Below, in pieces: positions 1 through 7,132 of a stretch of 45,344 nucleotides of DNA. Position numbers and translations under genes: made by a program. A model generated the notes under the pieces. It saw only the letters and a list, made by a program, of their open reading frames with translations, was not told where the DNA came from and made no database searches. This stretch comes from Chroococcidiopsidaceae cyanobacterium CP_BM_ER_R8_30. Its GTDB lineage: Bacteria; Cyanobacteriota; Cyanobacteriia; Cyanobacteriales; Chroococcidiopsidaceae. The stretch covers positions 1 to 45,344 of the forward strand of contig JAFASY010000290.1 of the NCBI GenBank assembly GCA_019244235.1, in the 5' to 3' direction. Positions within the stretch are counted from its first letter, which is position 1. Each line of letters opens with the position of its first letter.

Positions 1-2
1 AC

Positions 3-125
3 TTGCGTCACCCGGGCTGGCTGAGTCAGCCAAAGTTTGCCACTAGCTTGGTACAGCAACTCAAGGATGTCCCAGAATTCCATCTAAGCTATCAACGCGA
101 CGGTGTTTATTTGTTTTCACGGTGA
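3..125 (+). CDS. C-terminal end of an unidentified protein (partial)
   Basis: An open frame enters from the left edge and stops at TGA 123-125. About 40 residues are visible. They end in ...YQRDGVYLFSR, with a hydrophilic helix (TSLVQQLKDVPEF) followed by what looks like a final beta-hairpin. I do not recognise the family with confidence. Tails of this style occur on large cyanobacterial membrane glycosyltransferases and DUF2079-type proteins, but that is only an impression. The frame is on the same strand as the next gene, 31 bases downstream, so the two could be co-transcribed. Confidence 0.55.
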   Translation: MRHPGWLSQPKFATSLVQQLKDVPEFHLSYQRDGVYLFSR

Positions 126-156
126 ATTGATGTTGAAACTTTAGGAGGTCAACCCG

Positions 157-471
157 ATGCAGACAACAGTCCCTAATGTCAAACAACTGCCTATAATTCC
201 CAAACAAGGAGAACTCTACCTGTCAATTAATTTAGCATTGGCAGACCCTGGTCAGGTATGGCAACTTGCGAAGCAACTTGGATTCATCCCAGAGTTAGCC
301 TACTTACCAACAACTGTAGGAATTGAAATTCATGCCCTCCTCCTCCAGGAAAAAAGTCAGTTAAGTTCCCTTTTGGACGCTAATGAGTATGATGCTCGAA
401 TTGAGAGCTTGTTAGAGGCTGGAATTAACTCAGATGCCATCCGCTTTGTCTATGGCAGAGGTCATCAATAA
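157..471 (+). CDS. Hypothetical protein, 104 aa
   Basis: No family recognised. The start is well supported: a full AGGAGG Shine-Dalgarno lies at 142-147, nine bases before the ATG, which is unusually strong for a cyanobacterial gene. The protein is soluble, with no signal peptide or membrane segment. It has a Leu-rich central part (VWQLAKQLGFIPELAYL) and an acidic helical C-terminal half (LLDANEYDARIESLLEAG) ending in a basic tail. The size and helical character would fit a small regulatory or partner protein. The upstream fragment and the downstream AraC gene lie on the same strand. Confidence 0.6.
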   Translation: MQTTVPNVKQLPIIPKQGELYLSINLALADPGQVWQLAKQLGFIPELAYLPTTVGIEIHALLLQEKSQLSSLLDANEYDARIESLLEAGINSDAIRFVYGRGHQ

Positions 472-528
472 TTAGCCAGAAGATTAGAACAGTTGCTACT
501 ACTAGCCTATAGCTCTAACCGATTGAGC

Positions 529-1404
529 ATGGAGATCCCCGTTTATCACATTGAGCAACTGGATGCGTTTTCAACAGAGAAAACGAGTATTGGAGTGAAA
601 CGATTAGAGCAAGGTTTTAAGAATAAGCAGAACATTAGATCCTCCCATCGCCACAGTTTTTACCAAATTATCTGGGTAACACGAGGGCGTGGAGCGCATT
701 TGATCGATTTCAACACTTACCCAATAGAGCCATTTACTTTGTATTTCCTTTCGCCTGGTCAAGTCCACGAATGGAAGTTAACTGAGGCTGTTTTTGGCTA
801 TATCATTGCCTTCACAAACAAGTTTTTTTCAAGCTCATTACAAGATACAAGTCTACTTTCAGAGCTACCGTACTTCTACATCACCAATACCCAACCCTTA
901 CTCTGTGTAGGCAACGAACAAGCTGCCATATTTAATAATATTATTCAAAGAATTGAGACCGAATATCAAGCTTCACTCATTGACCATGAGGCTATGCTGT
1001 CTGCTTACCTTCGGATTTTGCTGATTGAGGCGAAGCGAATTTACTGTCCAAATCAAACAACTTATACTGTTACTTCAAGCGTTCTCATTACCAAACAGTT
1101 TCTACTTCTGATTGAGGAGAACTTCCTGACTCAAACATTTGTCAGTGAGTATGCCAAGCTGCTTGGTATCACTGCTAACCATTTAAATGAAACTGTTAAA
1201 CGAACAACGGGAAAGACAGCAGGAGAGCTGATCCGAGATCGCTTGCTACTAGAAGCAAAACGCTTGTTAATTTACTCAGAGCTCAGCATTTCAGAGATTG
1301 CTCACAAGTTGAATTTTGAAGATCCTGCGTATTTTGGTCGGTTCTTCAAGCGGTACGCGCACTGCTCACCCAGCGATTTCAGGCAGCAAGCCACCTCTTC
1401 GTAG
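529..1404 (+). CDS. AraC family transcriptional regulator
   Basis: This 291-residue protein has the two-domain AraC layout. The N-terminal cupin sensor begins near residue 40 with an HRH motif followed by YQIIWVTRGRGAHLIDF, and continues with YFLSPGQVHEW. The C-terminal double helix-turn-helix (about residues 205-290) contains FVSEYAKLLGITANHLN and ISEIAHKLNFEDPAYFGRFF, the second being the diagnostic AraC signature. The frame is open back to a TTG at 493, but the ATG at 529 gives the normal family start. The gene lies 106 bases upstream of a co-directional flavin monooxygenase, which it probably controls in response to a small aromatic ligand. That link is inferred from position only. Confidence 0.9.
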   Translation: MEIPVYHIEQLDAFSTEKTSIGVKRLEQGFKNKQNIRSSHRHSFYQIIWVTRGRGAHLIDFNTYPIEPFTLYFLSPGQVHEWKLTEAVFGYIIAFTNKFFSSSLQDTSLLSELPYFYITNTQPLLCVGNEQAAIFNNIIQRIETEYQASLIDHEAMLSAYLRILLIEAKRIYCPNQTTYTVTSSVLITKQFLLLIEENFLTQTFVSEYAKLLGITANHLNETVKRTTGKTAGELIRDRLLLEAKRLLIYSELSISEIAHKLNFEDPAYFGRFFKRYAHCSPSDFRQQATSS

Positions 1405-1510
1405 CGATTCCTGTGAAAAGTATCAAAGCAACCTGAATTTTGTCCTAATACTTCGCTTCCAGCACCCTCTACGATTGGCGGTACAGCCTCAGTAGGGAGC
1501 CAATATCCAG

Positions 1511-3154
1511 ATGACTGACGGTAAATCTCATTTCTCTGTCGCAGTCCTGATTGTGGGAGCAGGTCCGGTTGGATTAGCACTAGCGATCGAGCTTGGCTTA
1601 CGTGGTGTGAATTGCCTCATTGTTGATGAAACCGATGGACAGATTCAAGTTCCAACTGCAAATTATCTTAATTGCCGCACCGTGGAGTTTCTAAGGCGTT
1701 GGGGAATTGCGGATGAGGCGCGATACCGCAGCTTTAAGAGCGATTATCCTAATAACGTTTTGTATCTTACTGGATTAAACGGGCATGAACTAGCTCGGTT
1801 CGAGCGTCCAGCAAATGGTGCTAGTGCTGCTCGATGGTCAGTCAGCCCAGAAGGACCGCTCTGGTGCCCCAAAGCCTATTTCGACCCTATCTTAAGAAAG
1901 AAGGCAACAGCGATTCCCTCAGTTCAGTTGCGATTTGGTTGCCGACTCGAACGCTTCCACCAGACTCACAACGGCGTAGTTGCAGAACTTATAGATGTTG
2001 CTTCGCAGCGTCACGAGCAAATTACGGCTGAGTATCTGGTTGGCTGTGATGGCGGAAGGAGCAGCGTTCGTCACCAGTTAGGGATTAAGCTGCAAGGGGG
2101 CTTTGCATCACACCGACAGCTTCTGGTTTGGTTCAAGTCGCCACTTCTGAAACACCACCAATTTGGTCCAGCCGTATTGACCTGGATTCTCAAACCCGAT
2201 GGCATCGCTCTACTTTCAGCACTGGATGGTGGGGAAACCTGGCGGACTGGTCCCTGGTTGAGTCAGGAAGAAGTTGACCGAAGAACACCAGAGGAATGGG
2301 TGCGTCTAATTATTGGTGATGGCATCCCGTTTGAGGTCTTGGGGAGTGGCTACTGGGGTGGACATCATGCAGTCGCCGAACGCTACCGCCAAAATCGCGT
2401 ATTCCTGGCTGGAGATGCCACACACCTACTTACACCTGCTGGTGCATTGGGTATGAATACAGGTATTGGAGATGCCGTTGATTTGGGGTGGAAACTAGCA
2501 GCGACCCTTCAGGGTTGGGCAGGAGCAGAATTGTTAGAAAGTTATGAACGCGAGCGACGAGCGATCACACTCCAAAATATTGCCGCATCAAGCGCGTTGC
2601 ACAATGCTGATAAACACTTTGAGTATTCTGAGAATCTCGATGCTGATACTGAAGCGGGCAAGCAGTTGCAGCTTACTCAGCTTGGCAAATTGCTGCTGGA
2701 GTCTTCACGAGGGCTAGAATTTAAGACCGGCATTCCAGGAATCGTCCTTGGGTACAGTTATGACGAGTCACCCATTTGTATCTCCGATGGCACACCTACC
2801 CAACCGTTAGAGCCGAATGCCTATACTCCATCTACCAGACCCGGTGCACGCGCACCACATGCTTGGTTAGCTGAGGGGCAATCCACGCTTGATTTGTTCG
2901 GACACGGCTTCACATTACTGCGGCTTGGTAACTGGGTGCCTGATACTGCTTTGCTCGAAGCAACCGCGCAGGAGTGTCAGTTACCCCTTAAGGTGACTGC
3001 TCTAGAGCAACCAGAGATACTTGAGCTATACGAGCGTCGCCTCGTGCTAGTGCGACCGGACGGACATGTTGCTTGGCGATCAGATGAGATGCCTGCCCGA
3101 CCCAAAACAATACTTGACCAGGTTCGAGGTGTCGCACCTGCTAATCGAGCTTAG
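1511..3154 (+). CDS. FAD-dependent aromatic-ring monooxygenase (PheA/TfdB/MhpA type)
   Basis: The 547-residue protein is a class A flavoprotein hydroxylase that would insert one oxygen atom into an aromatic or polyketide ring using NAD(P)H. The dinucleotide-binding fold is at the N-terminus (GAGPVGLALAIELGLRG, residues 16-32). The DG motif (VGCDGGRSSVRHQLG) lies near residue 180, and the FAD ribityl motif GDATHLLTPAGALGMNTG near residue 300. The last 150 residues match the thioredoxin-like tail of the phenol-hydroxylase subgroup. Length is normal for the family. The substrate cannot be read from sequence. The preceding AraC gene is the likely regulator, and the gene is convergent with the RES toxin 45 bases downstream. 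Confidence 0.92.
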   Translation: MTDGKSHFSVAVLIVGAGPVGLALAIELGLRGVNCLIVDETDGQIQVPTANYLNCRTVEFLRRWGIADEARYRSFKSDYPNNVLYLTGLNGHELARFERPANGASAARWSVSPEGPLWCPKAYFDPILRKKATAIPSVQLRFGCRLERFHQTHNGVVAELIDVASQRHEQITAEYLVGCDGGRSSVRHQLGIKLQGGFASHRQLLVWFKSPLLKHHQFGPAVLTWILKPDGIALLSALDGGETWRTGPWLSQEEVDRRTPEEWVRLIIGDGIPFEVLGSGYWGGHHAVAERYRQNRVFLAGDATHLLTPAGALGMNTGIGDAVDLGWKLAATLQGWAGAELLESYERERRAITLQNIAASSALHNADKHFEYSENLDADTEAGKQLQLTQLGKLLLESSRGLEFKTGIPGIVLGYSYDESPICISDGTPTQPLEPNAYTPSTRPGARAPHAWLAEGQSTLDLFGHGFTLLRLGNWVPDTALLEATAQECQLPLKVTALEQPEILELYERRLVLVRPDGHVAWRSDEMPARPKTILDQVRGVAPANRA

Positions 3155-3199
3155 CTGAGGATTATCGGGCAAGAATAGCAGACCAATAGTTTTGTGAAG

Positions 3200-3679
3200 T
3201 TAACGGTCATCATTACTTTGGGGTTCAGTTTTCCACATGCGGTTATCAAACGTGAACTCCATAGGTGGATCGAGCACTAGCTTCAAATCTGGGTGCTGGG
3301 GATTCAGAATGTAGTTGAATTCGACTGGGATAATGGCAGAGGGAACTTTGAGGACGGGCGTTTGGTTAGACAATAGCCATTGCTTGCCGATGTTCTGTAG
3401 GCTTGGATATGCAGTCTCTTGTTGCCAATCTGTAGGCAAACTATCTATATCGACTGCTTTTATATTTGTGTTGTCAGGAAAAAAGGCTCGGATCGCAACC
3501 AGGGGAATTTTAAGACTCTCGGTGTGAACGAAGACTTCCAGACTAGCAAGTGCTAAACTTTCAGCTGTATAAACGACCAGGAACCCTTGAGGAGTCCAAT
3601 GAGCTGGTGCATAAAGCCCGCCTTCTCCAGAGAAAGCATGGTCTTTATGTTTTTGCTTGCAAATCCGCCAAACATGCAC
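3200..3679 (-). CDS. RES-domain toxin of a type II toxin-antitoxin system
   Basis: This 159-residue protein fits the RES family, whose characterised members degrade cellular NAD+. Visible family features are the N-terminal VWRI with Arg5, the GEGGLYAPAHWTPQG stretch (residues 18-32), Tyr37, Glu48 and His52 in YTAESLALASLEVFVH, and the C-terminal EFNYILNPQHPDLKLV. Length is typical. The start is GTG at 3679 and shares one base with the antitoxin stop (TAGTG), the tight coupling expected of such a pair. The usual Arg-Gly-Gly-Arg-Phe form of the second motif is changed to GEGGLYAP, so activity is likely but should not be assumed. Confidence 0.88.
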   Translation of the reverse strand: MHVWRICKQKHKDHAFSGEGGLYAPAHWTPQGFLVVYTAESLALASLEVFVHTESLKIPLVAIRAFFPDNTNIKAVDIDSLPTDWQQETAYPSLQNIGKQWLLSNQTPVLKVPSAIIPVEFNYILNPQHPDLKLVLDPPMEFTFDNRMWKTEPQSNDDR

Positions 3680-4119
3680 TAGCCGAACATCCCATATTCA
3701 GCTCGGTACAGCATCTCCTCAACTTTCTTAGCTCCGGCGTCAGTAGAAAGCGCACTTAAAGGTGTCTGTCCCTCCAGCGCCACTTTTGGGGTAGAGAGCC
3801 AACGCTGCGTCTCAGTCTCGTCCTCAAATAATTCGAGGGCTTGCTGACAAATCCGATTGAAGCGCTCTAGCCGATCGGCAATTGCTGGCTTAAGGACTGG
3901 ATTTTGCTTCTCGTATCGAAACTGAGTACTCTCTGAAATCCCAAACAAATGCTTCACGTCTGCTCTACCTAAGGCAAATCGTTCAGAGGCATTCTTAATG
4001 GACTGATACCGCAAGGCAGTTACAGTACTGTCTCTCGTAGCACCCTGCGCTCTAATCCTGGTTGTTTTCTGATCTAAATCAACTTGTTTGGCAGCTTTGA
4101 CCATACGCCATAATTTCAT
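3679..4119 (-). CDS. Xre/MbcA/ParS-type antitoxin (DUF2384) paired with RES toxin
   Basis: This 146-residue antitoxin precedes and overlaps the toxin by one base. The N-terminal two thirds is a helical Xre-like DNA-binding region (ASERFALGRADVKHLFGIS). The C-terminus is the toxin-binding MbcA/ParS domain (LFEDETETQRWLSTPKVALE, then TPLSALSTDAGAKKVEEMLY). The frame stays open to 4254, but the extra residues look non-coding. The ATG at 4119 is preferred, with ATG at 4104 also possible. A perfect inverted repeat spans the start codon and would suit autorepression by the antitoxin-toxin complex. Confidence 0.88.
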   Translation of the reverse strand: MKLWRMVKAAKQVDLDQKTTRIRAQGATRDSTVTALRYQSIKNASERFALGRADVKHLFGISESTQFRYEKQNPVLKPAIADRLERFNRICQQALELFEDETETQRWLSTPKVALEGQTPLSALSTDAGAKKVEEMLYRAEYGMFG

Positions 4120-4146
4120 TTGACACTTTAATTTTATCAAATGAAA
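4114..4146. promoter_or_regulatory. Inverted repeat over the RES/Xre antitoxin start, probable autoregulatory operator
   Basis: TTTCATTTGA at 4114-4123 is the exact reverse complement of TCAAATGAAA at 4137-4146, with a 13-base AT-rich spacer. The left arm contains the antitoxin start codon (4117-4119 on the minus strand). Perfect 10-base arms at this position are what an autoregulated Xre-family operon would carry. The operator role is inference. Confidence 0.6.
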
Positions 4147-4207
4147 CGATAGACGCTGCTCAGCTATACGGGTGAATACAGCATCTACAACAAGGATTCC
4201 ATTCAGT

Positions 4208-5269
4208 TTAGTATTCACCCCAACGATGCCACTGGCGAAAATCCGTTCCGGCACTCACAGCTAAACCAATTTGGTGCTGCGAAGATAGTTCATCGTGACC
4301 ACCTTCGTTGGCACCAATGTAGTACATACGAAAACTGCCGTCCTCCATTGCTACTACACAAGGCGTGCCTACTGCCCGTGCATCCCAACGACCAGAACCC
4401 TTTTGAGCATGGGAAAAAATAGCACCTCCAGCTTGCTGCCCTTGCTGTTTTTGCCAGTGAATCCCATCGTCAGAAACAGCTAAGCCGATGGAGTGATAAC
4501 CAGTGTTGTTAACACCTTCGTAGAACATTACGTACTGCTCGTTTATTTTCAGAACATGGCGAGTACCAATGCCTCTCTCATCAAAACTCCCAGACTCACC
4601 TGGTTCTAAAATCTGACCGACTTTTTCCCAGTGCAAACCATCGGTAGACACAGCTAAACCGACTAAGAATCCTCTATCAGGATTTAAGGTATGGTAGTAC
4701 AGTTTCCAGGTTCCATCATCATCAGGCAAGACTTGTGGCCAAGCGCAGAACAGGGCATCAAACTCCCCTGTCTTACCTAAATCGAGAAAAGCCCCTTGAT
4801 AAGGACCTTCCAACCGTACCCAATTTATGCCATCACGAGAGATAGCACAGCCGGGGCGCATATTTACCCCTTTAGCTTTAAAGCCTCCCATATCAACAAC
4901 TGTATGGTCACCACCGAAATACCACATCCAATAAAGACCATCGTGAAAATAGACATTACTCGCACCAACATGAGCTGAGTCGAACCGACTAGGATCTCGG
5001 TGAGGCTCGAAGACAGCCCCCATAGTTAATAATCCCCGGACGCGTTGCCAATGAATTCCATCAGCAGAAATTGCTAAACCACAGCGACCAGTAGGCAGAT
5101 TGATTTGCCGATCGAAGGATGCATCCCGACCGTAGTACCACATCTTCCAAGTTCCATCAGGACAGTACAAAATCTGTGGCGAAGAAACCCGTTCGGAATC
5201 CCACCAGCCTTCCGCTCCAGGCATGAAAACCAATCCTGGTTGATGATTTGATGTTTTTGAGTAAGTCAT
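4208..5269 (-). CDS. Five-bladed beta-propeller, glycoside hydrolase family 43/32/62-like protein
   Basis: This 353-residue protein contains five copies of a blade motif: GLAISADGIHWQRV, GCAISRDGINWVRL, GLAVSTDGLHWEKV, GLAVSDDGIHWQKQ and a degenerate GLAVSAGTDFRQW. Each is preceded by a WKMWYYG-like strand (WKMWYYG, YWMWYFGG, WKLYYHT, YVMFYEG, FRMYYIG). This is the pattern of the arabinanase/levansucrase/fructosidase fold. Acidic residues that could form the central active site are present (SERVSSP, RFDSAHVGAS, FDALFCAWPQV), but substrate and catalysis cannot be read. The ATG at 5269 is chosen because the upstream open frame crosses the brnT remnant. No signal peptide is seen, so it is probably cytoplasmic. 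It sits alone between two toxin-antitoxin loci. Confidence 0.75.
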   Translation of the reverse strand: MTYSKTSNHQPGLVFMPGAEGWWDSERVSSPQILYCPDGTWKMWYYGRDASFDRQINLPTGRCGLAISADGIHWQRVRGLLTMGAVFEPHRDPSRFDSAHVGASNVYFHDGLYWMWYFGGDHTVVDMGGFKAKGVNMRPGCAISRDGINWVRLEGPYQGAFLDLGKTGEFDALFCAWPQVLPDDDGTWKLYYHTLNPDRGFLVGLAVSTDGLHWEKVGQILEPGESGSFDERGIGTRHVLKINEQYVMFYEGVNNTGYHSIGLAVSDDGIHWQKQQGQQAGGAIFSHAQKGSGRWDARAVGTPCVVAMEDGSFRMYYIGANEGGHDELSSQHQIGLAVSAGTDFRQWHRWGEY

Positions 5270-5302
5270 ATCTAGTCTAAAACTATATAAAAGAAGTACT
5301 GG

Positions 5303-5395
5303 TCGGCTGTTTTTACCTATCGGGAGGGAAGAGTGCGCATTATCTCGGTACGGCGAGCACGAAGAGAAGAGGTGAAACTCTATGAAGGCAATTGA
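5303..5395 (+). pseudogene. C-terminal remnant of a BrnT toxin gene
   Basis: Frame 5303-5395 reads ...AVFTYREGRVRIISVRRARR and ends EEVKLYEGN, the characteristic C-terminus of BrnT ribonuclease toxins. It overlaps the brnA start by 14 bases, exactly as in intact brnTA operons. Upstream the frame meets TAA at 5288-5290, and the residues before VFTY fit the family only after a one-base shift. The N-terminal two thirds of the toxin is missing, because the propeller gene starts at 5269 on the other strand. This is a decayed toxin beside an intact antitoxin. Confidence 0.72.
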
Positions 5396-5606
5396 TTTTG
5401 ACAAAAAGTTTGACAACGGAGAAGACATTACCCAATCGCTTGATCTCGCCAACGCACATCGTCCTGGTCATGAAAACCGCCGTGTAAATGTTGATTTTCC
5501 TGCTTGGATGGTTGAAGAGCTGGATATGGAAGCAAAGAGGCTTGGAGTGACTCGCCAATCTATCATCAAGGTTTGGATTGCTGAGCGCCTTGAGCGCCGT
5601 ACTTAG
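5382..5606 (+). CDS. BrnA/CopG-family antitoxin
   Basis: This 74-residue protein resembles BrnA antitoxins: an acidic N-terminal half (MKAIDFDKKFDNGEDITQSL) that would bind the toxin, followed by a ribbon-helix-helix DNA-binding domain (RRVNVDFPAWMVEELDMEAK, then RLGVTRQSIIKVWIAERL). An AGAGG Shine-Dalgarno precedes the ATG. The gene is full length, yet its BrnT partner upstream is reduced to a stub, so it is now a solitary antitoxin. It may persist as a repressor, or as protection against a BrnT elsewhere in the genome. A hairpin follows the stop codon. Confidence 0.85.
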   Translation: MKAIDFDKKFDNGEDITQSLDLANAHRPGHENRRVNVDFPAWMVEELDMEAKRLGVTRQSIIKVWIAERLERRT

Positions 5607-5630
5607 TACTAGATCGATCTATTTACTAAG
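5602..5630 (+). terminator. Hairpin at the end of brnA
   Basis: CTTAGTA (5602-5608) pairs with TACTAAG (5624-5630). The spacer contains the palindrome AGATCGATCT (5611-5620), giving a long, nearly continuous stem starting at the brnA stop. No clear T-run follows, so it may be a weak terminator or an mRNA-stabilising structure. Confidence 0.4.
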
Positions 5631-5707
5631 CAGGGACAATTATCAGAATCACGACAGCTCTAATTCCTCTCGTGTCTAATATAAGTAATACTTAGACAGT
5701 GAGAGAT

Positions 5708-5968
5708 TCAACTGAATCTAATTTTTAGTATCAAAATCACGGAGACAAGACATAAGAGTACAGCATTCGAGGCAATGACAGGAAGATCGCTAATCACAAT
5801 GCCATACACCAGCCACATGCTAATGCCTGTACAAAGAACAACTAACATAGTCCAAGACAGATCCTGAGCCGACTTTGATTGCCAAGTTTTGATCAATTGA
5901 GGCAAAAAGGCAATTGTAGAGACGACTCCGGCTGTTAGCCCTAGAGCTGTCGTAAAATCAATTTCCAT
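5708..5968 (-). CDS. SemiSWEET sugar transporter (PQ-loop / MtN3 family)
   Basis: This 86-residue protein has three membrane helices, the size and topology of a bacterial SemiSWEET, which dimerises in the inner membrane to carry sugars. The family motif FLPQLIKTWQSKSAQDLSW follows the first helix, with the Pro-Gln pair at residues 23-24. The second helix carries MWLVYGIVISDLP and the third begins with ASNAVLLCLVSV. Length and motif order are normal. The gene is single and its substrate is unknown. A short perfect inverted repeat lies just upstream of the start codon. Confidence 0.9.
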   Translation of the reverse strand: MEIDFTTALGLTAGVVSTIAFLPQLIKTWQSKSAQDLSWTMLVVLCTGISMWLVYGIVISDLPVIASNAVLLCLVSVILILKIRFS

Positions 5969-5981
5969 TTTCGTTCGCGCT

Positions 5982-5997
5982 TCTCAAATCTTTGAGA
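5982..5997. promoter_or_regulatory. Short inverted repeat upstream of SemiSWEET gene
   Basis: TCTCAAA-TC-TTTGAGA is a perfect 7-base inverted repeat ending 14 bases before the SemiSWEET start. It could be an operator or a leader hairpin. Function is not shown. Confidence 0.3.
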
Positions 5998-6095
5998 TCC
6001 TAAAATACCTTTGACCTTATTCATAGTCTGAGGTGGTAAACTTACGTGTTTGGAGTGTTACTCCTGGTACTGGCTGGCTTAAATCGACGAAGTCT

Positions 6096-6545
6096 TTAGC
6101 GTTGCTCCTGCCGCTTTGGCAAAGCAGCAGTTCGAGTTCGTTGACTAGCTTTAGAGAGCTTTGCCTCAATAAAACAAACTATCTGTGTTTCTAAATCTGT
6201 GAAAGACTGACGTTGTTGCAGTTCTGCCAGCACTGTCTGCTCAATTGCTTCCAATTCAGTTTGCCACAGTGCCAGTATGCGTTCACAAGTTTCGCGGAAC
6301 TGAGTGTTTAAATTCTCGTCCCAATTCAAATCACTGGTCAAGTAGTCAACTTCCTTGCCACCAACCAAGACACGTACAGATGCATCTGTTGACTGTACCA
6401 TACCCCAGCAACCATTCCACACTTTTTGTGTTGGGGGTGCTTCAGCTTGGCACCGTATCCGGACAAGATCGCCAGGTCGATAGTTCAAATTTTCTGCTGG
6501 CTTAAGGGGTTGAGAGGGAGGAATCATTACTGTGAAACTGGACAT
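6096..6545 (-). CDS. Hypothetical protein with a possible SH3-like N-terminal domain
   Basis: Not recognised as a named family. From ATG 6545 the protein is 149 residues. The open frame extends to a TTG at 6617, which would add 24 residues. The N-terminal half (YRPGDLVRIRCQAEAPPTQK, then VWNGCWGMVQS and VRVLVGGKEVDYL) has the rhythm of a small SH3/KOW-type beta-barrel. The C-terminal half is a long acidic helix (CERILALWQTELEAIEQTVL) with a basic tail. There is no signal peptide or membrane segment. Similar proteins seem scattered in cyanobacteria, from memory only. The gene stands alone. Confidence 0.6.
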   Translation of the reverse strand: MSSFTVMIPPSQPLKPAENLNYRPGDLVRIRCQAEAPPTQKVWNGCWGMVQSTDASVRVLVGGKEVDYLTSDLNWDENLNTQFRETCERILALWQTELEAIEQTVLAELQQRQSFTDLETQIVCFIEAKLSKASQRTRTAALPKRQEQR

Positions 6546-6617
6546 CAGGTAACTACCTTGTGGCTTTTCAACCTCAGTTTGCTCAAATGGTAGCGTTGCT
6601 TTATCTCTATCGTCCAA

Positions 6618-7132
6618 AATTTATCTGCTGAGCTAAGCCAGGAAAAGCTACTAACGACAGTTGTTTATTATCACTCTCTTGTAGTATGCTTTCCAGTCCA
6701 AAAAGTGCTCATTTCTTACTCATTTTTTTGAATATATGACACTAGATTGAATTTCGGGCAAAACTTACGCATAAATTAGTCAAGAAAAGAGTAGTGAATT
6801 AGGTAAGCTAAGTAGAATAGGAGGTCTCTCTAAATTCCAAGAAGTTTTGACTTCAGTTATCAATTGGCAGTACTATTAATAATTCACTTAATTCAGCATG
6901 GAGATAGTGACAAGTTTTAATACTAAGGATAAGCTATGTCAAAAAGGCTTTGCTCTTAGGCTTAGTGGTTCCGCAGCTATCTACCATCGCTATTGTGAGC
7001 TTACGTAGAGGCAGCGGCATCAAGACAATAGTAATACTTTTTAAGACATTTTCATTACAACTTGCAGATTTGTTGTTGTTATTTATATAGCTATATTAAA
7101 ATTCATTATTCAATAACATTACCGAGAAGAAA
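6618..7132. other. Intergenic region, about 515 bp, AT-rich
   Basis: No gene or RNA is supported here. Around 6930-7040 a short open frame reads like a signal peptide (KKALLLGLVVPQLSTIAIVS), but it has no clear start and soon ends, so it may be a relic. The 3' part presumably holds the promoter of the PstS-like gene. Confidence 0.4.

Noticed and set aside
4120-4254. N-terminal extension of the Xre antitoxin
   Set aside because: The extra 45 residues have no family resemblance and run through the operator-like repeat and its AT-rich spacer.
6930-7070. Signal-peptide-like short frame before the PstS-like gene
   Set aside because: No clean start codon and rapid termination; at most a relic, so it is not listed as a gene.
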